A stretch of 64,000 nucleotides of DNA from Paenibacillus planticolens. Lineage in GTDB: Bacteria; Bacillota; Bacilli; Paenibacillales; NBRC-103111. A program made the translations under genes and the position numbers. The DNA lies in contig NZ_WHNZ01000012.1 of NCBI RefSeq assembly GCF_013141725.1, positions 248,001 through 312,000 of the forward strand, written 5' to 3'. The notes under the pieces are model-generated. The model saw only the letters and a program-made list of their open reading frames with translations, was not told where the DNA came from and made no database searches. Shown one piece after another: positions 26,558 through 35,361 of this stretch; within the stretch, counting starts at the first letter, position 1, and each line of letters opens with the position of its first letter.

Positions 26558-27220
26558 TTATAGTGCTCTATTCTGGCGAATGCGCAAACAAATGAGGGCG
26601 ATCACAATACTTATCAGGCTTAAACTGATGGTGAACCCTTCGATAGTCGCATAATAGTTGCTCACAAGCACATCCGGCAATCTGGGGAATACCCCGCGTT
26701 CGTAGTCCATGAAATCGTTCCAAAATGTCCAGCACGCAACAATCACGATCGCGGGCATACGGTAGGTATACCACCTCACAAATAACAGCGCTTCCAATGC
26801 CATTGCCAGGTGAGAGCAAGTCAGCATCCAGCCATCCCAACCGACAGGAACTCCTTGCCAGGCACCTGCCCAAATCATCGTAACCGCCCAGATCCCGTAC
26901 TTAAAAGAAGTGATAAGCGCAAAGGCTTCGACGAATCCTCGGATGGCTTGATAAACTTTTGAACTGCTCTTGCCCATAGAACGATCTACAATCAAGTAAC
27001 CGACCGACAAAGTGAAAAATAAGCTGGCTGTCGGACTATCAGGAACAAAAAAAACGTACCACAGCGGATTTTCGGCAATTGTGTCCACCATTTGAAGCCA
27101 ATACCACTTATAACCATACACTGTGCCAAGCAGGTTCGTAATAAATAGCAGCCATAGCATCTTTTTGCTCAGTAAAAAATCCTTACTCCAAAAGTAAGAA
27201 ATGGACACTCCTTGATGCAA
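26558..27220 (-). CDS. ypjA: DUF1405 integral membrane protein (YpjA type)
   Basis: A 220-residue membrane protein with about six hydrophobic segments. It begins near SISYFWSKDFLL, then LWLLFITNLLGTVYGYKWYW. The nearest upstream ATG at 27262 lies inside the qcrC terminator hairpin, so it is unlikely to be used. A TTG at 27220 has AAGGAGG seven bases before it and is chosen instead. The family function is unknown. The gene follows qcrABC and precedes ypjB, as in B. subtilis, which hints at a membrane or respiratory role. Confidence 0.8.
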   Translation of the reverse strand: MHQGVSISYFWSKDFLLSKKMLWLLFITNLLGTVYGYKWYWLQMVDTIAENPLWYVFFVPDSPTASLFFTLSVGYLIVDRSMGKSSSKVYQAIRGFVEAFALITSFKYGIWAVTMIWAGAWQGVPVGWDGWMLTCSHLAMALEALLFVRWYTYRMPAIVIVACWTFWNDFMDYERGVFPRLPDVLVSNYYATIEGFTISLSLISIVIALICLRIRQNRAL

Positions 27221-27244
27221 GAGAGCTCCTCCTTCATTTGATTT

Positions 27245-27276
27245 AAAAAAACCTGACCGCATGCGCGATCAGGCTT
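27245..27276 (-). terminator. terminator after qcrC
   Basis: On the minus strand GCCTGATCGC, a four-base loop and GCGGTCAGGT pair with G-U wobbles and are followed by TTTTTT. It ends the qcrABC transcript or reduces read-through into ypjA. Confidence 0.85.
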
Positions 27277-27283
27277 TCCTGTT

Positions 27284-28174
27284 TTATTGGGCCTTTTGTT
27301 TGGATAACCATTCAGCAAGCTTCGTGATATCGGCATCAGTTAAGCCTTTATCGATGTTAGCTTGATATTGTTTACCCATGTTGCCCTTACCGTTTTTGAT
27401 AATGTTCAAGATCTCATCTTGCGGATGTTTGTCACCTACGCCAAGCAAGGCCGGTACGCCTGAAGCAGGCATTCCTTTAAGTCCAGCACCATGACAGGAC
27501 AAGCAAGTTGCTTTTTTGTAGATTTCAGCACCCGGATCATCAGCTGCCACGATAGCTGGAGCTTTCTTAGTATCCTTAGCAGCGCCGCCGCCAGCAGCTG
27601 CGCCTTTGTTCGCGTGCATTTCTTCTTCACGCTTAATATGCTCAGGAATGATGTTTTTCTCTTTCAATTCAAACTGGTAGTGATCCCAAGATGTGTACGT
27701 CAAGTATGTACAAGCGATTAGAGATAAAATCATCAAGCTGGAAGCGATCGGTCTTCTATAGAAACGACGCTCTTTCCCCGTATCTAAGAACGGAGCCAGC
27801 AGCAAGCCGCCAAATAACAGACCAGGTACGACAACCGCTCCAAGCACAACGTAATCTCCAGATGTATACGGGTATTTCAACAATTGGTACATGAACAAGA
27901 AGTACCAGTCCGGCATCGGAATGAAAGCCGTGTTCTTAGGATCCGCAGGATAACCCAGCGGAGCCGGATCGGACATAACCAGCACTAGCATACCAACCAG
28001 TACGACTACCCCTACCATCCACTCTTTTAACAAGAAGTTGGGAATAAAGGCTTCTGATTTTCCCGGATACGCGGAGTAATCGCGAGGAATCAATCTTTGT
28101 TCTTGTGTTTTCTTAATTACGCGGGAATCCCCGACGTAAACGATTTTTTCGTCAGACTTATGACCATGCGCCAC
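27284..28174 (-). CDS. qcrC: QcrC, menaquinol:cytochrome c reductase cytochrome b/c subunit
   Basis: This subunit of the Bacillus-type bc complex fuses a subunit IV-like membrane part (about three segments between residues 52 and 163, with PDWYFLFMYQLLK) to a C-terminal cytochrome c domain. The heme c motif is CLSCH at residues 224-228. A Met ligand candidate lies in KGNMGKQY. A linker rich in Ala, Gly and Lys (about 186-210) joins the two parts and makes the protein longer than the roughly 255 residues of B. subtilis. The start is GTG with GGAGGGG eight bases before it. Confidence 0.93.
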   Translation of the reverse strand: MAHGHKSDEKIVYVGDSRVIKKTQEQRLIPRDYSAYPGKSEAFIPNFLLKEWMVGVVVLVGMLVLVMSDPAPLGYPADPKNTAFIPMPDWYFLFMYQLLKYPYTSGDYVVLGAVVVPGLLFGGLLLAPFLDTGKERRFYRRPIASSLMILSLIACTYLTYTSWDHYQFELKEKNIIPEHIKREEEMHANKGAAAGGGAAKDTKKAPAIVAADDPGAEIYKKATCLSCHGAGLKGMPASGVPALLGVGDKHPQDEILNIIKNGKGNMGKQYQANIDKGLTDADITKLAEWLSKQKAQ

Positions 28175-28194
28175 GCTATTCGCCCCTCCCTAAT

Positions 28195-28866
28195 TTATAG
28201 CGGTCCGGAAATACCTTGTTTGCGAATCATGAAGAAGTGTCCAGCAAGCAAAGCGAGCAGAACGCCAGGCAGGAAGAACACGTGAATGGCGAAGAAACGA
28301 GTAAGTGTTTGCGCACCAACGATACTTCCGCCTTGCAGCAATGTTTCGATGTACGGACCTGCGAAAGGTACGGACGCTGCAATTTTCATACCTACTTGTG
28401 TAGCAAAGTATGCTTTGTTATCCCATGGAAGCAGGTATCCCGTAAAACCAAGACCTAACATAACGAAGAAAATGAGCATGCCTACCACCCAGTTCATTTC
28501 ACGTGGTGCTTTATAAGAACCTGTGAAGAACACGCGCAGGGTATGTAAGAACATCATTACGATAACTAAACTAGCTCCCCAGTGGTGCATACCTCTGACG
28601 ATAACACCGAAAGCTACTTTATGTTGTAAGTAATCAACACTTGCATAAGCATTGATGATATCAGGTGTGTAATACATCGTTAGGAACATACCTGACAAGA
28701 TTTGAATAACTGTAATGAAAAACGTCAATCCGCCGAAGCAATACACGAAAGCGGAAAAATGATGAGCAGGGTTTACGTGTTCAGGAACCTCATGATCTGC
28801 TACATCCCTCCACATAGGCGTAATATCAAGACGTTCGTCAATCCAGTTGTATACGTTTTTAAACAT
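28195..28866 (-). CDS. qcrB: QcrB, menaquinol:cytochrome c reductase cytochrome b subunit
   Basis: A cytochrome b6-like subunit with four membrane helices that binds the b hemes and oxidises menaquinol. The protein is 223 residues. Cys43 in AFVYCFGG matches the position of the cysteine that covalently holds the extra heme in b6f and Bacillus complexes. Heme ligand histidines are visible in GMHHWGASL and MFLHTLRVF, and in FFAIHVFFLP and AGHFFMIRK. It lies between qcrA and qcrC with gaps of about 20 bases. Confidence 0.95.
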   Translation of the reverse strand: MFKNVYNWIDERLDITPMWRDVADHEVPEHVNPAHHFSAFVYCFGGLTFFITVIQILSGMFLTMYYTPDIINAYASVDYLQHKVAFGVIVRGMHHWGASLVIVMMFLHTLRVFFTGSYKAPREMNWVVGMLIFFVMLGLGFTGYLLPWDNKAYFATQVGMKIAASVPFAGPYIETLLQGGSIVGAQTLTRFFAIHVFFLPGVLLALLAGHFFMIRKQGISGPL

Positions 28867-28883
28867 CTGACTGTGACGCCTCC

Positions 28884-29429
28884 TTATACTCTTGTGTTAG
28901 CATGCAGTTGTCCCACATAAACGAAACCGTTCTCTACTTTGGTTGTGTATTCATCCAAAGGTTTAGGTGCTACCGCAAGGTTCTTACCGTCTTGCGTATA
29001 GTGAGCACCGTGACAAGGACAGAAATACTGATCTTTGTAAGCCGGGTTGTCGTTCCAGTTGACCGTACATCCAAGGTGCTTACAAGTTGGATTCAATGCA
29101 AAGAGCTTTCCGCTGCTATCCTTGGAAATCCACGCTACCAACTCAGCATCACTTTCGTACCAACCATCTACCTGATGGACTTGGAACGTAAAAGACTGTG
29201 GTACATTTGTAATTTTGCTTTCTTCGACAACTTTTACCCAATCCGATTCTGACTTCTTTTGAAGCACAGGATCTACCGCAAACCGTATCATTGGAATAAT
29301 GATACCGGCCCCCATGAATCCTCCAGCGCCACCAAGGGTGTAGGAAAGAAATTGTCGGCGAGACATTTCGCGTTTTGTCCCGGGTTTCTTCCCGTGCTGT
29401 TCTTCATTGTGATTGTTATGATCACTCAT
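28884..29429 (-). CDS. qcrA: QcrA, Rieske iron-sulfur subunit
   Basis: The Rieske subunit transfers electrons from menaquinol to the cytochrome c domain. The twin-arginine motif SRRQFL at 23-28 followed by a hydrophobic stretch indicates Tat export with an uncleaved anchor. The 2Fe-2S ligands are Cys116/His118 (CKHLGC) and Cys137/His140 (CPCH), with Cys121 and Cys139 placed for the usual disulfide. The ATG at 29429 follows AGGAGGG and gives 181 residues. An upstream codon would add 12 unlikely residues. It is the first gene of the qcr operon. Confidence 0.95.
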   Translation of the reverse strand: MSDHNNHNEEQHGKKPGTKREMSRRQFLSYTLGGAGGFMGAGIIIPMIRFAVDPVLQKKSESDWVKVVEESKITNVPQSFTFQVHQVDGWYESDAELVAWISKDSSGKLFALNPTCKHLGCTVNWNDNPAYKDQYFCPCHGAHYTQDGKNLAVAPKPLDEYTTKVENGFVYVGQLHANTRV

Positions 29430-29536
29430 TCTCAGGTCTACCCTCCTACATTGGCCGATGTCCAACCCTCTCGGACGTCAGTTACCTCTATCACGTGTCG
29501 TTCGACATTACACTACATATAACTAGGACATTACTA

Positions 29537-29565
29537 ATAATAGCCTACGACTACTAGGTCGTCAA
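29537..29565 (-). promoter_or_regulatory. sigma-A promoter of qcrABC
   Basis: The minus strand reads TTGACG, a 17-base spacer and TATTAT, giving one mismatch in each box to the sigma-A consensus. It lies about 110 bases before qcrA. Confidence 0.75.
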
Positions 29566-29712
29566 GAATCCAGAACTCCTTTTGAGCCATTGAAAACTTG
29601 GCGTTCGGACAAATTTTAACGAAATTGTCACAACTTTTTGGCAGCCAATGTACGCCATTACTTCCCTTATCCTGCACATTTTTTTTTCCAATAATACGCT
29701 TAACGGAGAAAG

Positions 29713-30147
29713 TTAATCACCTTGCTGCCACAATTGCTGAACTTGCTTGGAAATACTCGCTTTGATCTGTTCAGACCCGCTTGTCCACTGCTCCATATCG
29801 ACAACGATCAACAAATCGGTTTGATCCGCTTTCCAGGAGGCCGCATCTTCCGTATGTATGGTTAGCACAATGACATAGCGGAATCCCATCCTTTTTAAAT
29901 GAAGTGAGAGTGCTTCCAACTGGTCTTTCATGCTCACAGCTGTCATGTAATGAAGCGCTGGGTACGTCACAACCCTTCCTTTGTAAGGAATTTCGATGGT
30001 TTCGAGTGCATCGCGGAGCTGTTCCAGCGCTGCTGTCACGGATGCCGGATCTTCAAACCCCGTCAACCCCGTTACCGGAAGCAAGCATGTATCCAAGTAC
30101 GGTTTCAAATCGGGCCAATCTTGTGCTGGAATATCATTAAACTTCAA
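29713..30147 (-). CDS. ypiF: YpiF-like DUF2487 protein
   Basis: A 144-residue soluble protein of the YpiF type, whose function is not known. It opens with MKFNDIPAQDWPDLKPYLDT and has a central segment on alkaline-pKa-like strand order (GRVVTYPALHY, then RYVIVLTIHT). The start is TTG with GGGGAAG about eight bases upstream; no better ATG exists. In B. subtilis ypiF lies directly before qcrA, as here, so a link to the bc complex is plausible but unproven. Confidence 0.78.
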   Translation of the reverse strand: MKFNDIPAQDWPDLKPYLDTCLLPVTGLTGFEDPASVTAALEQLRDALETIEIPYKGRVVTYPALHYMTAVSMKDQLEALSLHLKRMGFRYVIVLTIHTEDAASWKADQTDLLIVVDMEQWTSGSEQIKASISKQVQQLWQQGD

Positions 30148-30171
30148 CAGGACTTCCCCCTCTATCTTTTG

Positions 30172-30202
30172 CCAAAAAAGCTTTGGCTATGTAACAATAG
30201 CC
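30172..30202 (-). terminator. possible terminator after the LCP gene
   Basis: On the minus strand GGCTAT, a six-base loop and ATAGCC are followed by AAAGCTTTTTT. The T run is displaced by five bases, so this is only a possible terminator between the LCP gene and ypiF. Confidence 0.4.
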
Positions 30203-30219
30203 ATGTCTACTTGTACACT

Positions 30220-31263
30220 TTAATCCGTCATTACGCGACTGTCAATTGAACTTCCTGTTTGTCCGCGCAAAGCTTCAAGCGCATCCTCCAAATCCTGCTG
30301 CTTCACGACAAGATAAGGACTCTCCCATTCCCCATCCAAATGAATGTACTGGACATTTGCCGGTTTATAGGTTTGGTATGATTTCATCAATGTTCGCAAT
30401 TCATCCGCTGGAATGTCCGTTTTAATGGAATTTCCCATAATATCGAGCACTTTAGCCCATGCCGTTAAACCGTTCAGTGATGTCAAGTTATCCAGCAACT
30501 GATTGAGGACAAGCTGTTCCCTCTGGTTTCGCACGATATCCGACGATTCCGCAGTACCTAAATTAGATTTGCGGTATCGAATAAAGTCAAGAACCTGCTT
30601 TCCATTCAAATGCTGTATGCCTTTATTTAAACGAATATCCGTACCATCGCTTTCGTCCTGATAACGCATATCCATATCGACATCTACCGTCATGCCGCCG
30701 AATTGATCAACGAGCTTGCGAAATCCGTCAAAATTAATAACAGCCATATGGTCAATTGGAACTTGATACACCCTGCTAAACAGTTGTTTTGTTTCCTCAA
30801 GGGCCGTGTCTTTATTTTTATTATAATAATAAGCGTAGAAATAATTTGCTTTATGGGATGTTTCTAAGCCGGATTTATCCGCAGTAATCTCCAGATCTCT
30901 CGGAATCGACACGACGGTCCCTTGATGGGTAGCAGGATCGACGCGAAAGATCATCATGACATCCGTATTCTTTGATCCCTCGCTGCCCTCACGCTCATCC
31001 GTAGCCGTAAGAAGGAAAGTAAGCGGTTTTTCTTCTTCCTCTGCCCGATTTGATAATTGTGAAGTCTGCGTTAGCGCTACTTTTCCTGTGTTTATGCCAT
31101 TTATCGTTGATTCTGCCGGAGCAGCCATTTGATCAAGCGTTTGATTCCATTTATTCATGATAAACGCGGCATAACTGGTCGCAGATCCTACAACAAATAA
31201 GGTCACAAGCAAAAACACCGATAAAACTTTACGCTTTCTCATGCTTCTCAATAGCTTTCTCAT
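30220..31263 (-). CDS. LytR-CpsA-Psr (LCP) family cell wall glycopolymer transferase
   Basis: LCP enzymes attach teichoic acids or other glycopolymers to peptidoglycan outside the membrane. The 347-residue protein has a cytoplasmic basic N terminus and one membrane segment (about residues 13-33). The LCP domain starts near FLLTATDEREGSEGSKNTDVMM, where the DxR and Asp residues bind magnesium-pyrophosphate. SIPRDLEIT carries the conserved arginine and DFIRYRKSNLG the second arginine pair. The ATG at 31263 has AAGGAG six bases upstream. No equivalent sits here in B. subtilis. Confidence 0.9.
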   Translation of the reverse strand: MRKLLRSMRKRKVLSVFLLVTLFVVGSATSYAAFIMNKWNQTLDQMAAPAESTINGINTGKVALTQTSQLSNRAEEEEKPLTFLLTATDEREGSEGSKNTDVMMIFRVDPATHQGTVVSIPRDLEITADKSGLETSHKANYFYAYYYNKNKDTALEETKQLFSRVYQVPIDHMAVINFDGFRKLVDQFGGMTVDVDMDMRYQDESDGTDIRLNKGIQHLNGKQVLDFIRYRKSNLGTAESSDIVRNQREQLVLNQLLDNLTSLNGLTAWAKVLDIMGNSIKTDIPADELRTLMKSYQTYKPANVQYIHLDGEWESPYLVVKQQDLEDALEALRGQTGSSIDSRVMTD

Positions 31264-31349
31264 CGTTTTCTCCTTTTGTTCCGCAGTATAGTCTAATTAA
31301 TGGACGCACGGCTGAACAAAATAGTTCTTTTTTATCATCTTTACAGCAA

Positions 31350-31380
31350 AAAAAGACATGTGAAATTGTTCACACGTCTT
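31350..31380 (-). terminator. terminator after the IDEAL-domain gene
   Basis: On the minus strand AAGACGTGTGAA, a four-base loop and TTCACATGTCTT (one mismatch) are followed by TTTTTTT. Confidence 0.8.
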
Positions 31381-31412
31381 CTCTAATTTACTTTGCCTGC
31401 CAGCATATTCAT

Positions 31413-31601
31413 TTATCCTGAAGATTGCAGCGTTTTTAGCTCTGAGGTAAGAGCGAGGAATGTCGGTTGATCCCCTTTAGCTAACGCAAGGTCAATCTCT
31501 TTATAGAGATTTTGTTCTTTATATTTGCGAATGGCGTCATCCCAAACCATTTCCGCGAAAAGTGCCAGCAGCGCGTTGTTAGATACATTCATTTTTCCCA
31601 T
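31413..31601 (-). CDS. small IDEAL-domain protein
   Basis: A 62-residue protein whose C-terminal half matches the IDEAL pattern (LYKEIDLALAKGDQPTFLAL, about residues 30-49). IDEAL domains occur at the ends of ComK-binding MecA partners and of YpiB-type proteins and are thought to mediate protein contacts. The start MGKMNV at 31601 is chosen because GGAGG lies eight bases upstream. In B. subtilis an IDEAL protein, ypiB, lies near this locus, so this may be a shortened relative. Function unknown. Confidence 0.72.
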   Translation of the reverse strand: MGKMNVSNNALLALFAEMVWDDAIRKYKEQNLYKEIDLALAKGDQPTFLALTSELKTLQSSG

Positions 31602-31772
31602 GAGACCTACCTCCAAATGTTGTACGCGGTTTGTCAGGAGCTTCTTTTTCGCAAAAACATGAAAGTCCGTTTCTTGGTGTCTGCCAACCCCTGTGTGCTC
31701 CTACTTTATCATATTCATTCGGTACAACAGCGCTTCCTTCAAAAGCCCGATTGAACAGGAATGTGTTTATAC

Positions 31773-32936
31773 CTACTGCTTGCCGTCCGCCTTGAAACGC
31801 GTGCTCTCTTGATCCAGCAAGAGAACTACCTTATCTTCTTCAGCCACAAAGGTGCCTTGAACGACTTTAGATCCGAGTTTGGTGACTTGTACCACCATGC
31901 CCTCCTTATCGTCTTCTCCGATTCGAATGAGCCCCAGATGCATCATCATTTGTAAAATACGCTTTTCCACAATAGATTCCGAACTATCATAGTAAAATGG
32001 CTTCACCAATTTACATAACACATCGCTAAGTGATGACAATGTGATCCATTGCCCGCTAAGCCGGTCAACCCACCCCGCGAGGCTTTGCACATTGGGAATC
32101 GGATTCTTATACAGCCGGAGCCAGAACTTGTACACATCTGCCAGATTTTCTTTTTTGCCTTCCAGCAAGCGCGCTTTTCCTTCCTCCGTCAAATGAAGCG
32201 TTTGGCCCTGTTCGCTGATCAACTGACGGTAATAGCAGTAATCATAGATGAACGAGAATCGGTTCGGGTAGTCTTTAAACATACGGCCATACCCGAAACG
32301 CCAAGCTCCCTTTGCCACCATATCCTCCTGAACCGACAAGCGGTCGAGTATTTGCTGCAGCTGCCGCTTGTACATGGACCCGTCCGCTGTGAGAAGAATT
32401 TCCTGCTGATGTGAAATATACGTCAAGAAATGAAAGATATCATCCACCAAAAGCGTTTGCTCATCCCGATATACACTTGGTTCGCCGGTCAGCTTTAAGC
32501 TTTGCTTAAACTGTCCTGTCAGCACCTCGCTAAATTTCCGTTTCAAATCATTAGGCACATGAAACAAAAATTTCGTTTGCTGGGAATAGCCGTTAAATAG
32601 CCAGCCAAGCTTCTTAAACTTAATGACCATGTCGCGGGGATTCCATTCATCCGATACGTCCTTTTGAAACCGCGATTGTTGAACTCTAGCGATCAGCTCT
32701 TCGATGCTGAAGGCATTACGAGGATCAAAGAGCAGAGAATTTAGGAAACGGATATCTTCGATGTTCAACTCTTGAATATGTTTTTCGAAAATCTCTCTGC
32801 GCAGCGCCGTGCTCAAAATAGACTGAATCAAATCATTCTTAGAATGGCCATTGCACTCACACTCGTAAGTATGAGCAATTCGGCCTAGCTCGTGAATATC
32901 GGCGTAGCTGAGCATGTCCGCAAGGTTCATTTCCAT
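31773..32936 (-). CDS. conserved protein of unknown function, possibly DNA-associated
   Basis: I do not recognise this 387-residue protein with certainty. There are no membrane segments. Residues 3-40 (LADMLSYADIHELGRIAHTY then HSKNDLIQSIL) resemble a SAP-like or helicase-associated helical module. The rest is helical with several possible winged-helix units (YYRQLISEQGQTLHLTEEGK, and VEKRILQMMMHLGLIRIG near residue 325). No ATPase or nuclease motifs are seen. A weak similarity in layout to N-terminal parts of XPB/Ssl2-type helicase-associated proteins is only an impression. GGGGG lies six bases before the ATG. Confidence 0.6.
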   Translation of the reverse strand: MEMNLADMLSYADIHELGRIAHTYECECNGHSKNDLIQSILSTALRREIFEKHIQELNIEDIRFLNSLLFDPRNAFSIEELIARVQQSRFQKDVSDEWNPRDMVIKFKKLGWLFNGYSQQTKFLFHVPNDLKRKFSEVLTGQFKQSLKLTGEPSVYRDEQTLLVDDIFHFLTYISHQQEILLTADGSMYKRQLQQILDRLSVQEDMVAKGAWRFGYGRMFKDYPNRFSFIYDYCYYRQLISEQGQTLHLTEEGKARLLEGKKENLADVYKFWLRLYKNPIPNVQSLAGWVDRLSGQWITLSSLSDVLCKLVKPFYYDSSESIVEKRILQMMMHLGLIRIGEDDKEGMVVQVTKLGSKVVQGTFVAEEDKVVLLLDQESTRFKADGKQ

Positions 32937-33022
32937 CTACATCCCCCATTTGACGGAGCTTTCCGCTCCTTGGTTTCTAGTAACCATTATGGGGTTTTTT
33001 CCCGAAAATATTCCAAGCGGAA

Positions 33023-33057
33023 CAAAAAAAGCACGACTCTGCTAACAAGTCATGCTT
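33023..33057 (-). terminator. terminator after the histidine phosphatase gene
   Basis: On the minus strand AAGCATGACT, a nine-base loop and AGTCGTGCTT (one mismatch) are followed by TTTTTTTG. Confidence 0.8.
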
Positions 33058-33069
33058 CCGGTTCAGTTA

Positions 33070-33651
33070 TTATTCATGTACGGTTTCCAAGTGAGATAAA
33101 CAATTATATAACTCAAGCTCCCACCCATTTTCTTGACGCATCAGGATCGTTAAAGACGTATTTTGCAGGAATTGCTCACTGTCCATGCGTAGAACTCTGA
33201 GCACCTGCACAATGAACCCGCCATGAGAAACCATTAATATTTTTTGGGCCGGGTATGCCTCAAGTATTTCTGCTTCAAGCTCCGACCACCGTTTCCAAAG
33301 ATCATCGTCCGACTCCTGGCCTAGTTCCTGAAGCTTCCATTCCGGCCCCCAACGCTCTTCCCGCTCGGCAACGGTAGTTCCTTCCACCTGACCATATTTA
33401 CGCTCACGAAGTCTGCTATCCGTACCTATAAGGGGGATGCCCGATAGATCCGAGATAATTTGAGCCGTTTCTTTTGCTCTTTTTAAGTCACTGCTGATGA
33501 TCCCGTCCCAATTTTCATTGGCTAATCGGCGTCCAAGCAACCTGGCTTGCTCTCTTCCTTCGTCGGTCAAATCCGTATCCAACTGCCCCTGCAGCTTGCC
33601 TAAACGATTCCACTCCGTACTTCCATGCCGGATGAAGCCAATTGTTGTCAT
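33070..33651 (-). CDS. histidine phosphatase family protein (phosphoglycerate mutase-like)
   Basis: A 193-residue cofactor-type phosphatase. The catalytic motif FIRHGSTEWN places Arg8-His9-Gly10 at the start. The second arginine is in SSDLKRAKETAQII near residue 58, the proton donor Glu in LRERKYGQVEG near residue 82, and the second His in LMVSHGGFI near residue 150. Substrates in this group range from phosphosugars to cobalamin intermediates; the actual one cannot be told. The ATG at 33651 has GGAGG eight bases upstream. Confidence 0.88.
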   Translation of the reverse strand: MTTIGFIRHGSTEWNRLGKLQGQLDTDLTDEGREQARLLGRRLANENWDGIISSDLKRAKETAQIISDLSGIPLIGTDSRLRERKYGQVEGTTVAEREERWGPEWKLQELGQESDDDLWKRWSELEAEILEAYPAQKILMVSHGGFIVQVLRVLRMDSEQFLQNTSLTILMRQENGWELELYNCLSHLETVHE

Positions 33652-33701
33652 TTGAGTATCCTCCATGTATCTCTAAAATGAAAAATGCCCCATACGGAGC
33701 A

Positions 33702-34331
33702 CTAAGTTTTCGTTCGCGACAACCAGTTCATAATGAAGATTGTTGCAATTAATCCTAAAATTGAAACAACCAGTAAATAATGCGGGTAAGAGTGAATCGG
33801 CCCTACGTGAAATCGCAATGGTTCCATGAAACTAGGATTCAAACTTGCAACGGCATCTACCATCTTATGGCCGTTCATAGATTCAGAGCCGGTAGATTTC
33901 ATCGCTTGAGGCGCTTGCAGATCGAACAATGAATTATCTGCAGCAGCTATGGATGATTTCGGCGTCCCGTCATAGACAACAGCAAACAAAAAGCTGAACA
34001 CAAATAAAGCTAAACAAAAAGCAATGACAGCTGTAAGATTACGGCGAAGCTTGTAAGAGATCGTATACATGCGCTCAGCAACGGGAATACGCCATGATTC
34101 GTCCTCATAAATACGACTCATGACCTTGCCTGAAACCATCGGTTCATAATCCGGGAGCTCGTCATCCAAAGCAGCCGTACGAATGAGTATCGTACTTTCC
34201 TCCCAGATCTGAAACTCTTCTGCACATTCGGCACATCCCGCAATATGGGCATCTACCGCGGTACGTCTCAGGTCATCATTCGGCAAATCCCAATACACCC
34301 CAAATAATTCCTGGATCTCACTACACTTCAT
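33702..34331 (-). CDS. zinc-finger anti-sigma factor (two-segment membrane protein)
   Basis: The N-terminal 45 residues form a ZAS-type anti-sigma zinc finger with His29-x3-Cys33-x2-Cys36 and Cys3. Two membrane segments follow, at about 105-128 and 180-200. It should bind and hold the ECF sigma encoded just upstream until an envelope signal releases it. Translation from ATG at 34331 starts eight bases after the sigma stop codon, so coupling is likely; the upstream AAGGG is distant. The longer frame to 34370 overlaps the sigma gene and is not preferred. Confidence 0.82.
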   Translation of the reverse strand: MKCSEIQELFGVYWDLPNDDLRRTAVDAHIAGCAECAEEFQIWEESTILIRTAALDDELPDYEPMVSGKVMSRIYEDESWRIPVAERMYTISYKLRRNLTAVIAFCLALFVFSFLFAVVYDGTPKSSIAAADNSLFDLQAPQAMKSTGSESMNGHKMVDAVASLNPSFMEPLRFHVGPIHSYPHYLLVVSILGLIATIFIMNWLSRTKT

Positions 34332-34338
34332 CGCTGTT

Positions 34339-34920
34339 TCATCCCTTCGATTCTTCGAATATCGGTTCACTGAAGTAAGGGTCCAACTGTAACTTGACTG
34401 ACGCTCTTGCCCGGAATAATAATGACTTCACCGAACTTACAGTTTGGCCTAAAATGTTGGCGATTTCCTGATAATCCATCTGGTCATACTCTCTCAAAAT
34501 CAAAGCAGACCGTTGTTTCTCTGGCAAACTATTAATCGCCTCTCGAACCATCGATACTTTCTCGTTACGCAACATAGCTTGCTCCGGCATAGCATCAAAG
34601 GATGCATGCGGGGTCAAGCCGCTTTGCTCTAACGAAACTTGCACACTCTTATTTTTGCGCAGCTCACTCAAAACCGTATTCCGAGCAATTGTATACAACC
34701 AAGTAGAAAAGGAAGCCTCAATTTCACGAAAGGAATGCAAACTGCGGTACGCTTTATAAAACGTTTCATTACACAAATCTTCAGCGATCGCTTCCATTTG
34801 TGTGCTTTTGAGCATATGAAAGATGAAGGCAAGGATTTTACGCTCGTAACGACGCATAAGCTCGTTATACAGCTGAACATTTCCATCCTTGATTTCTCTG
34901 ATCAATTGGGAATCGGTCAT
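34339..34920 (-). CDS. ECF-type RNA polymerase sigma factor
   Basis: A 193-residue extracytoplasmic-function sigma factor. Region 2 spans about residues 10-85 (IKDGNVQLYNELMRRYER, then AEDLCNETFYKAYRSL and FSTWLYTIARN). Region 4 spans about 130-180 (LPEKQRSALILREYDQMDYQEIA with the recognition helix VSSVKSLLFRAR). The ATG has GGAGGG ten bases upstream. The adjacent anti-sigma gene completes the switch. The exact ECF group cannot be given. It may control the nearby polysaccharide deacetylase, which is inference from position only. Confidence 0.92.
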   Translation of the reverse strand: MTDSQLIREIKDGNVQLYNELMRRYERKILAFIFHMLKSTQMEAIAEDLCNETFYKAYRSLHSFREIEASFSTWLYTIARNTVLSELRKNKSVQVSLEQSGLTPHASFDAMPEQAMLRNEKVSMVREAINSLPEKQRSALILREYDQMDYQEIANILGQTVSSVKSLLFRARASVKLQLDPYFSEPIFEESKG

Positions 34921-34980
34921 TACGTGGCGACCCTCCTAACAGTTCCCCGGGGTACCACTCCAACTGCTCATACATGTTGT

Positions 34981-35010
34981 ACTGCGGTTAGAGTGAAAAG
35001 TTGCGTTCAT
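34981..35010 (-). promoter_or_regulatory. possible ECF-type autoregulated promoter of the sigma gene
   Basis: The minus strand reads TGAACGCAACTTTTC and then CGCAGTA. The AAC-containing -35 and CG-containing -10 resemble ECF promoters, but the spacing depends on which AAC is used (13 or 18 bases) and is not ideal. Autoregulation is common in the family. Confidence 0.3.
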
Positions 35011-35198
35011 TTATAAAAAAACGTGAATGGATCTTTATGTAAAAAGCATCCCTACTAATGCTTCTCGATTTCTCGTGAAATTCCTGCTCTATTCGACAAA
35101 TTGTTGAAAAAAATTCATATTTATGACTTGTCTGTTACAAGCGGCAGTCCACCCTAACCATTATATAATATTTTCAGAAAAATATGGTATATCTGAGC

Positions 35199-35225
35199 AA
35201 AAAAAAAACCGCCAAATTGGCGGTT
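35199..35225 (-). terminator. terminator downstream of the polysaccharide deacetylase
   Basis: On the minus strand AACCGCC, a five-base loop and GGCGGTT are followed by a run of about nine T. It lies 135 bases past the deacetylase stop. Confidence 0.85.
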
Positions 35226-35361
35226 GCACTTATGGTGCGATTATCGGATAGGAGTGGAGAGAAACCATACTGTACTTTTATTATATGTATACGGTTTCAT
35301 TCTGTCAATGACTATTTTGAAAACGTTTACTACATCTTTAAAAAAATGATGTCTTGAGCCG

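Larger units (their letters stand above)
34921..35361. other. 441-base intergenic region between the deacetylase and the ECF sigma gene
   Basis: No coding frame is credible here. It holds the ribosome-binding site and possible promoter of the sigma gene at its left end, a terminator at 35199-35225 for the deacetylase transcript, and a short inverted pair AAAGCATCC/AATGCTT near 35041. The rest is A+T-rich with no recognised element. Confidence 0.6.

Noticed and set aside
31361..31376. TGTGA-N6-TCACA, resembling a Rex operator
   Set aside because: It is formed by the two arms of the terminator after the IDEAL-domain gene, so the match follows from the hairpin, and there is no promoter there.
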